From Burkholderia sp. OK233 (GTDB lineage: Bacteria; Pseudomonadota; Gammaproteobacteria; Burkholderiales; Burkholderiaceae), in contig NZ_OCSR01000001.1 of assembly GCF_900230185.1 (NCBI RefSeq), positions 2,914,001 to 2,978,000 on the forward strand: a stretch of 64,000 nucleotides of DNA, given 5' to 3'. A program made the translations under genes and the position numbers. The notes under the pieces are model-generated. The model was given only the letters and a program-made list of their open reading frames with translations, did not search any database and was not told the DNA's origin. Shown here piece by piece: positions 17,243-24,925 of this stretch (position 1 is the first letter of the stretch; every line of letters begins with the position of its first letter).

Positions 17243-17611
17243 TTACGCGACGCAAATACCCGATACCGAGACCTTCTGAAACAAGTGTGGGGAAACGGCC
17301 GCCGAGGCAGGGTACGCCGATAGTTTGGCCACGAATTCCGGGTGCGTGAACGCAGCCCGAAAATCAGCGGTCGACTCCCAGACGGCATAGTTCAGATAGG
17401 TCGGGCTCTCGCCGATTGCCCGATGTAGCTGGGTGGAAATGAACCCCGGTTGCCGCTTCATGAAAGCCGCATCATCCTGCCAGGCTTGCAGGAAAATCTG
17501 TTCGTCAGGGGCTTCGAGCGTGAAGACATTGATCAGCACAACGGGGGAGGCGTCGATTGCGAGCTGGCTCTGGATCGGGAAAGCTGGATCCATAGGATGA
17601 AAATGTGGCAT
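17243..17611 (-). CDS. Antibiotic biosynthesis monooxygenase (ABM)-domain protein
   Basis: This is a 122-residue ferredoxin-fold ABM protein. The domain reads SPVVLINVFTLEAPDEQIFL, then DDAAFMKRQPGFISTQLHRA and TYLNYAVWESTADFRAAFTH, ending with HLFQKV. Family members are small cofactor-less monooxygenases or haem-degrading-like enzymes acting on quinols and other aromatics; no catalytic residue can be named here. ATG 17611 has GGAG upstream. It diverges from a MarR regulator across a perfect palindrome that overlaps both promoters, so it is very probably a target of that regulator. Confidence 0.86.
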   Translation of the reverse strand: MPHFHPMDPAFPIQSQLAIDASPVVLINVFTLEAPDEQIFLQAWQDDAAFMKRQPGFISTQLHRAIGESPTYLNYAVWESTADFRAAFTHPEFVAKLSAYPASAAVSPHLFQKVSVSGICVA

Positions 17612-17675
17612 AACGGACTCCGTTCGAGATGGCTGTAAGGCGTCTACGTGGTACTCACGTCTGTCAAACATACAC

Positions 17676-17697
17676 AATTGACATCATGATGTCAATT
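17676..17697. promoter_or_regulatory. MarR operator: 22-bp perfect palindrome overlapping divergent promoters
   Basis: The half-site AATTGACATCA is followed directly by its exact complement. Each half supplies a TTGACA -35: the plus-strand one (17678-17683) pairs after 18 bases with TATAGT (17702-17707) for the MarR gene, and the minus-strand one (17690-17695) pairs after 17 bases with TATGTT for the ABM gene. A protein bound here would block both promoters. Confidence 0.75.
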
Positions 17698-17713
17698 TGG
17701 ATATAGTGCACCA

Positions 17714-18184
17714 ATGCGAAATACCAAGCGAACCCCGGCGGGAGCTGCCTTGTCCGATCTCATTCTCGACTTGTTCCGGGTCAACAATCGAATACTTACG
17801 GCAGGAGACAGGCTGGTCGCGAGCCTGGGCCTGACGAGCGCTCGCTGGCAAGTGCTTGGCAGCATCGTCGCCGCAGATCGGCCGCAACCGGTCGCGTGGC
17901 TCGCGCGCGATATGGGAGGCAATCGGCAGAATGTCCAGCGCATCGTCAATGATCTGGCAAAGGAGGAATTCGTCTCCTTTGCGACTAACCCCCACCATCG
18001 ACGGGCCGCGCTTGTTGTGTTGACGGAGAAGGGGCGGCAGACGTTCGACGCTGCCATGCGCCTGCAGGCTCCGTGGATCAATGAGCTCGCGCAAGGACTT
18101 CAGTGCGGGGACATCGAGACAACTCGTAACGTCTTAACGGCGCTACGCCGGACGCTAGAAGGAGACGGAGTCACCGAAGAGTAG
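17714..18184 (+). CDS. MarR-family transcriptional regulator
   Basis: This is a 156-residue winged-helix regulator. The DNA-binding part runs LTSARWQVLGSIVAADRPQP, VAWLARDMGGNRQNVQRIVND, trimmed here, and the wing FATNPHHRRAALVVLTEKGR, all typical of MarR. The TATAGT -10 box ends at 17707, so transcription should start at or next to the ATG at 17714, and no ribosome-binding site precedes it: the message looks leaderless. The 22-bp palindrome in the divergent promoter is its likely operator. The following gene is a broken cytochrome b561; MarR, cytochrome b561 and YceI-type genes are often adjacent in Burkholderiaceae. Confidence 0.9.
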   Translation: MRNTKRTPAGAALSDLILDLFRVNNRILTAGDRLVASLGLTSARWQVLGSIVAADRPQPVAWLARDMGGNRQNVQRIVNDLAKEEFVSFATNPHHRRAALVVLTEKGRQTFDAAMRLQAPWINELAQGLQCGDIETTRNVLTALRRTLEGDGVTEE

Positions 18185-18188
18185 ACCT

Positions 18189-18400
18189 GTGCGCTACGGC
18201 GCCGTCGCGGTCTCGACTCACTGGTTGAGCGCCATGCTGATTGTGGCGCTGCGCGGCTCGGGCTTCCGAGCCGCAAATGCCATGGACCCGAGCATCAAGG
18301 CGGGGATTCTGCGTTGCCACATCCCGATCCCGATCATCATTCCGCTCCTCACGACTTTTCGCATAGCCTGTTCGCTTTGCGTTACGGATTCAACCGGTCA
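18189..18400 (+). pseudogene. Cytochrome b561 N-terminal relic
   Basis: RYGAVAVSTHWLSAMLIVAL and then GFRAANAMDPSIKAGILRCH match the start of cytochrome b561, including a haem-ligand His in the STHW helix. Similarity fades after about 18370 (PLLTTFRIACSL) and the expected other three helices are absent. It begins at GTG 18189, five bases after the MarR gene, so it was once part of that operon. Confidence 0.7.
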
Positions 18401-18740
18401 TGAAGGAGAGACGCCTTTACGGCGCTTGGCCTACGTAAAAGTTCCTTTCTTGAGGGTACCGCCTAACGGACTGTTTAGCCCGGATGTCGGTTGGCGAAAG
18501 ATACCGGATTCTCTTGCGTAACAAAACACGGGTCCACGAATGGCCGAGGCGAAGCAGACTCCCGCCACTACAGGGGCAGCATTCGTCTCTTATTGGCCGA
18601 CTCGAAAGCTCAGCGTCCGACCACATCCGATCAACCCCGACGCCACGTCGAACTGCCGCAGTCGCCCCATTTCCACACCTGAAAAGCTGTGATCAATGAG
18701 TAGCAATCAGGTGTATTGCGTTCAGTCGCGGTAGTACACG
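18401..18740. other. Spacer after the cytochrome relic, no supported gene
   Basis: No coding or RNA feature is convincing between the decayed cytochrome gene and the terminator of the moc-like operon. Confidence 0.45.
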
Positions 18741-18774
18741 AAGAAAAGCGATATGAGCACTGGGCCCATATCGC
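18741..18774 (-). terminator. Rho-independent-type terminator of the moc-like operon
   Basis: Inverted repeat GCGATATG (18748-18755) / CATATCGC (18767-18774); on the minus strand the stem is followed by TTTTCTT. It lies about 100 bases beyond the stop of the formaldehyde dehydrogenase gene. Confidence 0.6.
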
Positions 18775-18870
18775 CCACTCAAATCTTCGTGGGAAAAATC
18801 GCTGGCGGGTGGAGTTGCCGGCAAATTGACAGCTGGTTGCCGGCGCAAAGCGATACGATCAGCACGCTGG

Positions 18871-19977
18871 TTAGTACAGCACGACCGAGCGGATCGACTC
18901 GCCCTTCTTCATCAGATCGAAACCTTCGTTGATGCGCTCGAGCGGCAGCGTGTGCGTGATCAGGTCGTCGATATTGATCTTGCCTTCCATGTACCAGTCC
19001 ACGATCTTGGGCACGTCGGTACGTCCGCGCGCGCCACCGAACGCGGAACCCTTCCACTCACGCCCCGTCACGAGCTGGAACGGCCGCGTGCTGATCTCCT
19101 CGCCCGCCGCCGCCACGCCGATGATGAACGACTGACCCCAGCCCTTGTGCGTGCACTCAAGCGCCTGGCGCATCACCTTCGTGTTGCCGATACATTCGAA
19201 CGAATAGTCCGCGCCGCCATCGGTCAACTGCACGATGTGATCGACGACATTCGGCACTTCGTTCGGGTTGGTGAAATGCGTCATGCCGAATTTCTTCGCA
19301 AGCTCTACACGACCCGGGTTCAGGTCAACACCAATGATCTTGTCCGCCCCGACCATCTTCGCGCCCTGGATCACGTTCAGGCCGATACCGCCGAGACCAA
19401 ACACCACAACGTTGGCGCCGGCTTCGACCTTCGCCGAATACACGACCGCGCCCACACCGGTGGTTACCCCGCAGCCGATGTAGCAAATCTTGTCGAAGGG
19501 CGCATCTTCACGCACTTTCGCCACCGCGATTTCCGGCACGACGATGTAGTTCGAGAACGTCGATGTACCCATGTAATGGAACAACGGCTTGCCGTCGATG
19601 GAAAAACGCGACGTGGCGTCGGGCATCAGGCCCTTGCCTTGGGTCGAACGAATTGCCTGGCACAGGTTGGTCTTGCGCGACAGACAGAACTTGCACTGGC
19701 GGCATTCCGGCGTGTAGAGTGGAATCACGTGATCGCCCTTCTTCAGCGTGCCGACACCGGGACCCACGTCCACGATCACACCGGCGCCTTCATGGCCGAG
19801 AATCGCCGGGAAGAGGCCTTCCGGGTCTGCGCCCGACAACGTGTAGTAGTCGGTGTGGCAGATGCCCGTCGCCTTCACTTCGATCAGCACTTCGCCGGCA
19901 CGCGGCCCTTCCAGATCGACTTCTTCAATCGTCAGCGGTGCGTCGGCTTTCCATGCGATGGCTGCTTTTGTCTTCAT
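18871..19977 (-). CDS. frmA: S-(hydroxymethyl)glutathione dehydrogenase / class III alcohol dehydrogenase
   Basis: This is a 368-residue zinc alcohol dehydrogenase of class III, which oxidises S-hydroxymethylglutathione (formaldehyde plus glutathione) with NAD. Visible are the catalytic-zinc ligands in ATGICHTDYYTLSG and LGHEGAGVI, the structural-zinc Cys cluster PECRQCKFCLSRKTNLCQ, the GVTTGVGAV segment and the Rossmann GLGGIGLNV. The family end ERINEGFDLMKKGESIRSVV is complete. ATG 19977 is the conserved start (MKTKAA). It is the last gene of the six-gene operon, eleven bases after the isomerase gene, and would remove the formaldehyde released by the oxygenase encoded at the operon's front. 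A housekeeping copy elsewhere is likely. Confidence 0.95.
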   Translation of the reverse strand: MKTKAAIAWKADAPLTIEEVDLEGPRAGEVLIEVKATGICHTDYYTLSGADPEGLFPAILGHEGAGVIVDVGPGVGTLKKGDHVIPLYTPECRQCKFCLSRKTNLCQAIRSTQGKGLMPDATSRFSIDGKPLFHYMGTSTFSNYIVVPEIAVAKVREDAPFDKICYIGCGVTTGVGAVVYSAKVEAGANVVVFGLGGIGLNVIQGAKMVGADKIIGVDLNPGRVELAKKFGMTHFTNPNEVPNVVDHIVQLTDGGADYSFECIGNTKVMRQALECTHKGWGQSFIIGVAAAGEEISTRPFQLVTGREWKGSAFGGARGRTDVPKIVDWYMEGKINIDDLITHTLPLERINEGFDLMKKGESIRSVVLY

Positions 19978-19988
19978 ACTGCATCCCT

Positions 19989-20873
19989 CTACCGAAGCGT
20001 TTGTTGTTCGTGGTTTGCGTGGTCCGGCGGTCGGGCGCCGCACTGGACGTCTGCCCACACCTTGCGGATCATGTCCTGCAGCAGCAGCGATTCCGCCCAG
20101 CGGTCGGTCGTGTCGTTGCCGTCGCGGTCAATGATCGCGTACGGCTTGGGCCCGAGTTCGCAGGTGAAGGCGAGGGTGTCGTCCGCGCCCGTTCGTCGAC
20201 ACCAGGACGCGAAGCCATAGCCCCACCAGGCGAGAAACAGATCGACCCACTTCCGGTGCGGCTCGAACGATAGCTCTATCTGCACCTGCTCACGACTCGC
20301 GACGCGCCCGTGAAAGGCCCATGACTGATCGAGGATACGGTGCATCAGCGCATGATTCTCGTCGGACACCGGCCACGCAAATTCGCGTCCGACGAGGTAG
20401 TGCGAGATGTCCCCAAGCAGCTTCATATCGGGCCGCGCGTCGAGCAGGTCGAGCGTGAAATACAGGTCCGTGGTCATGCGATCGCGGTGGGTCTCGATGT
20501 AGACCGGGAAGTCGACCTGTTCGGCCAGCCTCTGCCAGCCATCGAGCAGCGCCACGCATTCTGCGACGGTGCGAGGACGCACGTCGGGCTGCAGATCGAT
20601 GTGATGCACGCCAAACTCGACGGCGTTTTCGAGCACCGGCTGCAAGTCGTCCACCTTGCGTGGAAAGCACTGGCCCTCTGCGTGCAGTCCATGTGCGGCA
20701 CGCAACTGAGTCAGCCTCTGAACGTCTGCACGCGTCGTGTAATGCGCGCTCACACCGTCAAAGCCCGCATCGGCAATCATCCGCAAATTCTCTTCGAGCG
20801 TGCGTTCGTAGCCGTCCGTGTGGCGACGCTCCATCGCCCACAACGACTGAAACACCAGCAGTCGTTGACTCAT
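19989..20873 (-). CDS. mocC: Sugar phosphate isomerase/epimerase-like TIM-barrel protein (MocC-like)
   Basis: This is a 294-residue xylose-isomerase/AP-endonuclease-family-2 TIM barrel. Recognisable strands are DGVSAHYTTRADVQRL, GVHHIDLQPDVRPRTV, PVYIETHRDRMTTD (metal-ligand Glu) and KLLGDISHYLVGREF (metal-ligand Asp/His). Its start overlaps the reductase stop by four bases (ATGA). In rhizopine catabolism the corresponding gene, mocC, encodes a protein of this fold that acts after demethylation. The assignment to MocC rests on fold plus neighbours rather than on alignment, so the exact reaction (isomerisation or dehydration of a cyclitol) is inferred. Confidence 0.7.
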   Translation of the reverse strand: MSQRLLVFQSLWAMERRHTDGYERTLEENLRMIADAGFDGVSAHYTTRADVQRLTQLRAAHGLHAEGQCFPRKVDDLQPVLENAVEFGVHHIDLQPDVRPRTVAECVALLDGWQRLAEQVDFPVYIETHRDRMTTDLYFTLDLLDARPDMKLLGDISHYLVGREFAWPVSDENHALMHRILDQSWAFHGRVASREQVQIELSFEPHRKWVDLFLAWWGYGFASWCRRTGADDTLAFTCELGPKPYAIIDRDGNDTTDRWAESLLLQDMIRKVWADVQCGARPPDHANHEQQTLR

Positions 20874-22117
20874 TGCACCTCCGCGGCGAGTAGCGATCTA
20901 AGCTTCGTTGCGCGATCGGCAAGCAACCGAGGCTCGACACGCGCGCGCCGCGCAATCAGCTCCTGAGCGAAGCGTACATCCCGCGCAATCTCGCCTACCT
21001 GACCAACCCCGCTCGCGCCGACGAGCACCGCGTCACCATCCAGCGCAAAGAACACGCGCGAGGCCGACCCTGTCTCGCGCACCACCGTCGTCGTTCCGAG
21101 CGCGGGCATGCCGGCGATCTGGATCGTCATGTCGTATTGATCGGACCAGAACCATGGCACCGAAGAACAGGTTTCGCCATGGCCGAGCATATTGCGCGCG
21201 GCGATGCGCGCCTGATCCTCGGCGTTTTTCCAGCATTCGAGGCGAATCCGTCGGCCAATCAGCGGGTGGGGAAACGAGCAGACGTCGCCGGCTGCGAAAA
21301 TCTGCGGGTCGTTTGTGCGCAATGTCGCGTCGACCGCGACACCATTTTCGACGTCAAGGCCCGCCGCCAGCGCAAGTTCGGTGCGCGGCGTCACCCCGAT
21401 CCCGGCGATCACGGCGTCGCATGCCATTGTTGTGCCGTCGATAGGCTGCACACCGCTCACGCACGCTGTCCCGACAATGCGTTCCACCTGCACAGCGAAG
21501 CGCACGTCTACGCCCCGCTGTCTATGCTGCTCCACCAGGTAGCCCGCAACAACTTCAGGGACCGCACGCATCAACGCCCGAGGCGCAGCTTCGAGCACGA
21601 CCACCTCGCAACCGCGCGCCACAGCCGTCGCTGCAATTTCGAGGCCGATGAAGCCTGCCCCAATCACTACGATGCGACGCCCCGGAGACAGTTCGGCGCC
21701 AATCGCAAGCGCGTCGTGCACGCCGCGCAGCACATGCACGCCGCGCAGCGTCACCCCCGGCAATTCCAGCCGGCGCGGCCGCGCACCCGTCGCGATCAGC
21801 AAGCGGTGATAGCCGAGCGTATCGCCGCTGGCGAGGACCACCTTGCGTCCCGCACGATCGATGGCAGCCACAGGTGCATCGATACGCAGATCGATGCGCT
21901 GGTCCCGATAGAACGCTTCGTCGTAGATCGTGCACTGGGCGGTCGTCTTTTGCCCAAGCAGCACCGACTTCGATAACGGCGGCCGTTCATAGGGCGACAA
22001 ACCTTCGTCGCCGAGCAGCGTGATGGCGCCGTCCCAGCCGTTTTCGCGGAGCGCGTGCGCCGCGCGCGCTCCGCACTGGCCCGCGCCGACGATCACCATT
22101 GTATCCGTCGTGCTCAT
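20870..22117 (-). CDS. mocF: FAD-dependent ferredoxin reductase (MocF-like)
   Basis: This is a 415-residue pyridine-nucleotide-disulfide-type reductase that passes electrons from NAD(P)H to a ferredoxin. It has the FAD motif VIVGAGQCGARAA, the PYERPPLSK segment typical of oxygenase-coupled reductases, the NAD motif VVIGAGFIGLEIA, the second FAD motif IFAAGDVCSFP, and the C-terminal reductase domain beginning near the PWFWSDQYD segment. No redox-active CxxC is present, as expected for this group. It lies between the binding-protein and isomerase genes. With the Rieske ferredoxin at 23254 and the di-iron oxygenase at 23595 it completes a three-component oxygenase. Confidence 0.85.
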   Translation of the reverse strand: MSTTDTMVIVGAGQCGARAAHALRENGWDGAITLLGDEGLSPYERPPLSKSVLLGQKTTAQCTIYDEAFYRDQRIDLRIDAPVAAIDRAGRKVVLASGDTLGYHRLLIATGARPRRLELPGVTLRGVHVLRGVHDALAIGAELSPGRRIVVIGAGFIGLEIAATAVARGCEVVVLEAAPRALMRAVPEVVAGYLVEQHRQRGVDVRFAVQVERIVGTACVSGVQPIDGTTMACDAVIAGIGVTPRTELALAAGLDVENGVAVDATLRTNDPQIFAAGDVCSFPHPLIGRRIRLECWKNAEDQARIAARNMLGHGETCSSVPWFWSDQYDMTIQIAGMPALGTTTVVRETGSASRVFFALDGDAVLVGASGVGQVGEIARDVRFAQELIARRARVEPRLLADRATKLRSLLAAEVQ

Positions 22118-22136
22118 CTGCGGCTCCCGGTTCAGC

Positions 22137-23171
22137 TTAGCGGTAACGTCCGGCCAGCGCCGAGACCTGTTCGATGTTTTGCGGCGTAATGAAGCCCGGT
22201 CCTGAGCTGATGTTGCGCGCCTCGTAGACCGGCTTCAACCCATAGGCCTGAAGGCGCTTGATGAAGTTCGGATCCTTCTCGAGTTCCGTGCGAGCCGCGA
22301 CCACGTCCGTATTGTGATTCTTGTGCATGATGGCCAGCATCGCGATGGGAATGTACCCCTGCAAATACGGCTGCTGGTCGGTGCAGAACTTGATGGTGCC
22401 GTCCTTGATCGCCTTCGCCACGTCGGAATCGATGTCGAACGTCGCAAACCAGATCTTGCCGGCGAGACCCAGCTTGGTCACCGCGCGAATCGTGGGGTCC
22501 GCAGAAGTCGGTCCCAGCGCCAACACAGCCTGCGTATCCGGATGCGCACGCAAATAGGCCCTGACCTTCGACTCGATGCCGGTCGGATCGGTGCCGACAT
22601 CGAGCGTCGATGTCTTCGTATCGGCGCCGATGGCTTCAGCAAACCCGCGGCAGCGCTCGAAGGAAAGCGGATTAGTCGCGTAGTGATTCACACAGAGGAA
22701 CGTCTTGACACCATCGGTCTTCGCACGCAGTCCGGCCTCCTTGCCTGCCAGGTATTCGGGTTGGCCCACGTGCATGATTGCCCCGAGGTCAGCACTCTGC
22801 TGCTCCGTGCCGGTATTGGCGGTGATCAGCGGGATGTTTTTCGCCTTCAGCTTCGCGACTGAGCCCTTTAGAAGATCGAAGTCGGCGATCGTGGTGACCA
22901 CACCGTCGTAGTTGCGCGCTGCCGCCTGGTTGATCAACTGCACCATGTCGGCGATGTCGCCGTTCGGCGGATTTCGGTAGTCGGTCTGCACGTTGAAATC
23001 TTCATCGGCCTGCTTGATGCCGTTCTTGACGGTGTTCCACCACGCATCCGAATCCGGCGCATGCGTGATGAAATCGAAATGGGCAACCGGTTCCGCGTAA
23101 GCGCCAGTGCAGAGTCCCAGACTCAACACGGCAGCGCTCAGGCCAAGCACCTTTCCAATAGCATGTCTCAT
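22137..23171 (-). CDS. mocB: Periplasmic sugar-type ABC substrate-binding protein (MocB-like)
   Basis: This is a 344-residue periplasmic binding protein of the ribose/LacI-like class. A signal peptide (VLGLSAAVLSLGLCTGAYA) precedes HFDFITHAPDSDAWWNTVKN. Further typical segments are GVVTTIADFDLLKGSV, NIPLITANTG, TDQQPYLQGYIPIAML and the start AAG GAG ribosome-binding site. This family binds sugars and cyclitols; the rhizopine-binding protein MocB belongs to it. No permease or ATPase gene of this transporter is present in the window, so it must use a transporter encoded elsewhere. It lies inside the oxygenase operon, linking uptake with oxidative attack. Confidence 0.82.
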   Translation of the reverse strand: MRHAIGKVLGLSAAVLSLGLCTGAYAEPVAHFDFITHAPDSDAWWNTVKNGIKQADEDFNVQTDYRNPPNGDIADMVQLINQAAARNYDGVVTTIADFDLLKGSVAKLKAKNIPLITANTGTEQQSADLGAIMHVGQPEYLAGKEAGLRAKTDGVKTFLCVNHYATNPLSFERCRGFAEAIGADTKTSTLDVGTDPTGIESKVRAYLRAHPDTQAVLALGPTSADPTIRAVTKLGLAGKIWFATFDIDSDVAKAIKDGTIKFCTDQQPYLQGYIPIAMLAIMHKNHNTDVVAARTELEKDPNFIKRLQAYGLKPVYEARNISSGPGFITPQNIEQVSALAGRYR

Positions 23172-23253
23172 AGCTGTCTCCTTGTTTATGGTCTATTTGC
23201 CGATGTGACGAAATCGGCCATCCTTGCCTTGCTTCACATGAGAAGCGCCGCAG

Positions 23254-23577
23254 TTAATCAGTGGGCAAACCGATGAACACCTTGTTGTCCTCGACCTTCA
23301 CGGGATGAGTGGCGAGATTGACGCAAACGGGTGCACCTTTCGCAGCGCCCGTCGGAATGTGGAAACGCCCCATGTGCATCGGACATTCGATGATGTCGCC
23401 AAACACGAGCCCTTCGGTCAGACGCGCCGTTTCATGGGTGCAAAGACCTGCCGACGCGTAAAAGCCCGTCGGCGTGTGATAGATCGCATACAGCTTGTCG
23501 TCGTGACGAAACTCGATGACGTCCTCTTCCTCGATGTCGTCGCAGGCGCAAACGTGGTGCCATTGCAGGATGTTCAT
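23254..23577 (-). CDS. mocE: Rieske [2Fe-2S] ferredoxin (MocE-like)
   Basis: This is a 107-residue Rieske ferredoxin. The cluster ligands are in LCTHETARL (Cys-x-His) and ECPMHMGRFHI (Cys-x2-His), separated by 17 residues, as usual for oxygenase-type Rieske ferredoxins. The start MNILQWHHV at 23577 is chosen because the domain begins there; the open frame upstream overlaps the oxygenase gene and is not similar. It follows the oxygenase gene by 17 bases. It is expected to carry electrons from the FAD reductase (20870) to the di-iron oxygenase (23595). Confidence 0.9.
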   Translation of the reverse strand: MNILQWHHVCACDDIEEEDVIEFRHDDKLYAIYHTPTGFYASAGLCTHETARLTEGLVFGDIIECPMHMGRFHIPTGAAKGAPVCVNLATHPVKVEDNKVFIGLPTD

Positions 23578-23594
23578 TACCGTATCTCCGCGGC

Positions 23595-24656
23595 TCAGCG
23601 AGCCTGGGCCGCGCCAAGCGGCGCATCGATGGTTTGTCCTGCAGCCTCGGCGGACAGCTTGCTGGGCACGGGCGGCGTCACCATATAGTCGGGATCGCTC
23701 CGCTGCATCCTGAACACATGGAGAATTTCGCCCCACGCGCTAAAGAGTCCCTCATACACTGGCGCCAGATCCGCCTCAATGGCCTCGCGCAGTTTCGGCA
23801 ATGCATGGAACGGTACGTTGGGAAACATGTGATGCTCGACGTGATAGTTCATGTTCCAGTACAGGAACTGAAGTAGCTGGTTGAGCTTGATCGTGCGTGT
23901 CGAGAAGCGGTGATCCAGCTCGTTTTCACGCAGTCCCGTGTGCTGGGTAATCGCCAGCATTTCATGTAGCCATGCGCCGTATGAGCGCGGCAACAGGAGG
24001 AACACCACGGGCAACCAGCTATGGGCGGCAATTGCCCACCCAGCCACTCCAACGTAGAGCAGCAGAATCACACGTGAATTGCGGCACATTGCGCGATATT
24101 CAGTGGGTGGCACTACGGCTTTCGCGCTCTTCGACACGGTGCCGAAGGTGTGCAGAACGATGTTGCCAAGGTGATGAATGCCGTGCGAAACACGCAGAAA
24201 ATCCGTGACGAGCTTCAGGTAGTTCGGCGGCCGCTTGACGGCGAGTTCAACGTCGGACGGGACGGTTGCCGTCAGGTGCGTGTACGTGTGATGTTGCGCG
24301 TGTGACCAGCGGCTATAGATCTGCTCGCGCCATGTCATGAAGCAGATTAGCCAGTGCACCGACTCGTTCAGCCATTCGCTTTTGAACGGCGTGCGATGGC
24401 GCAACTCGTGTTCCATCGCTTCGGCGAAGGCATAGAGCGTTCCGTATAGAAAGAACGCCGGTACGCACCAGAGCGTACCGAGCGACAGCCACGCGAGCGC
24501 CCCGCTTGCCGCCACTAACGCGATGAAACCGCCAAAGTGCAGCAACGCGGCCGTATCGTTGCGCCGCGTGACCTCCTTGAGCACCTTCCTGTCGAGCCGG
24601 CATTTATACCAGTCGTCCATGGTGATCGTTTTTCTGCTGTCTTGCTGATTGGACAT
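23595..24656 (-). CDS. mocD: Membrane di-iron oxygenase of the fatty-acid-desaturase fold (MocD-like)
   Basis: This is a 353-residue integral membrane protein with the histidine boxes of the desaturase/hydroxylase superfamily: MEHELRHRTPF (His-x3-His), SHAQHHTYTH (His-x2-His-His) and NYHVEHHMFP (His-x2-His-His), plus QHTGLRENELDH. At least four hydrophobic helices surround them (for example FIALVAASGALAWLSLG and VILLLYVGVAGWAIA). Paired with a Rieske ferredoxin and an FAD reductase it matches MocDEF, which demethylates 3-O-methyl-scyllo-inosamine in Sinorhizobium. The start at 24656 is preferred; 24713 and 24620 are alternatives. It is the first gene of the operon, facing the LacI-type regulator. 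Desaturation of a lipid remains possible but fits the neighbours poorly. Confidence 0.82.
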   Translation of the reverse strand: MSNQQDSRKTITMDDWYKCRLDRKVLKEVTRRNDTAALLHFGGFIALVAASGALAWLSLGTLWCVPAFFLYGTLYAFAEAMEHELRHRTPFKSEWLNESVHWLICFMTWREQIYSRWSHAQHHTYTHLTATVPSDVELAVKRPPNYLKLVTDFLRVSHGIHHLGNIVLHTFGTVSKSAKAVVPPTEYRAMCRNSRVILLLYVGVAGWAIAAHSWLPVVFLLLPRSYGAWLHEMLAITQHTGLRENELDHRFSTRTIKLNQLLQFLYWNMNYHVEHHMFPNVPFHALPKLREAIEADLAPVYEGLFSAWGEILHVFRMQRSDPDYMVTPPVPSKLSAEAAGQTIDAPLGAAQAR

Positions 24657-24764
24657 GAATCGCACCTGTGCCTGATGTTGACCGTCATGATGGAGATGAG
24701 CTGCGTGATGCATTGATCATCATTGAGTACATTTAAGGCTCTTTATGAGCCATCGTCAAACTCT

Positions 24765-24779
24765 AAAATGACTCATTTT
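24765..24779. promoter_or_regulatory. Putative operator of the moc-like operon, site 1
   Basis: Perfect 15-base palindrome AAAATGACTCATTTT (AAAATGA-C-TCATTTT) in the divergent gap between the oxygenase and regulator genes. Palindromes with central symmetry are typical LacI-family operators. Confidence 0.5.
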
Positions 24780-24859
24780 GATTTAGTCAGGGTATTCCAC
24801 AACGCGACCACCCGGCCCTGCAAGACTTTGGAACTCACGTTACGAAAAGCCTCAAAAGG

Positions 24860-24882
24860 ATCATTTATTGAGGCAAAATGAT
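24860..24882. promoter_or_regulatory. Putative operator of the moc-like operon, site 2
   Basis: ATCATTT and AAATGAT flank a nine-base spacer and share the TCATTT/AAATGA half-site of the palindrome at 24765. It lies 44 bases before the regulator start, suited to autoregulation or looping. Confidence 0.4.
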
Positions 24883-24925
24883 GCATGCGCGGGCGGTTCC
24901 GCGCTACGACGACGGGGAATGCACG

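Noticed and set aside
18826..20220. 464-codon plus-strand open frame
   Set aside because: It is antisense to the formaldehyde dehydrogenase and isomerase genes and has no family motifs.
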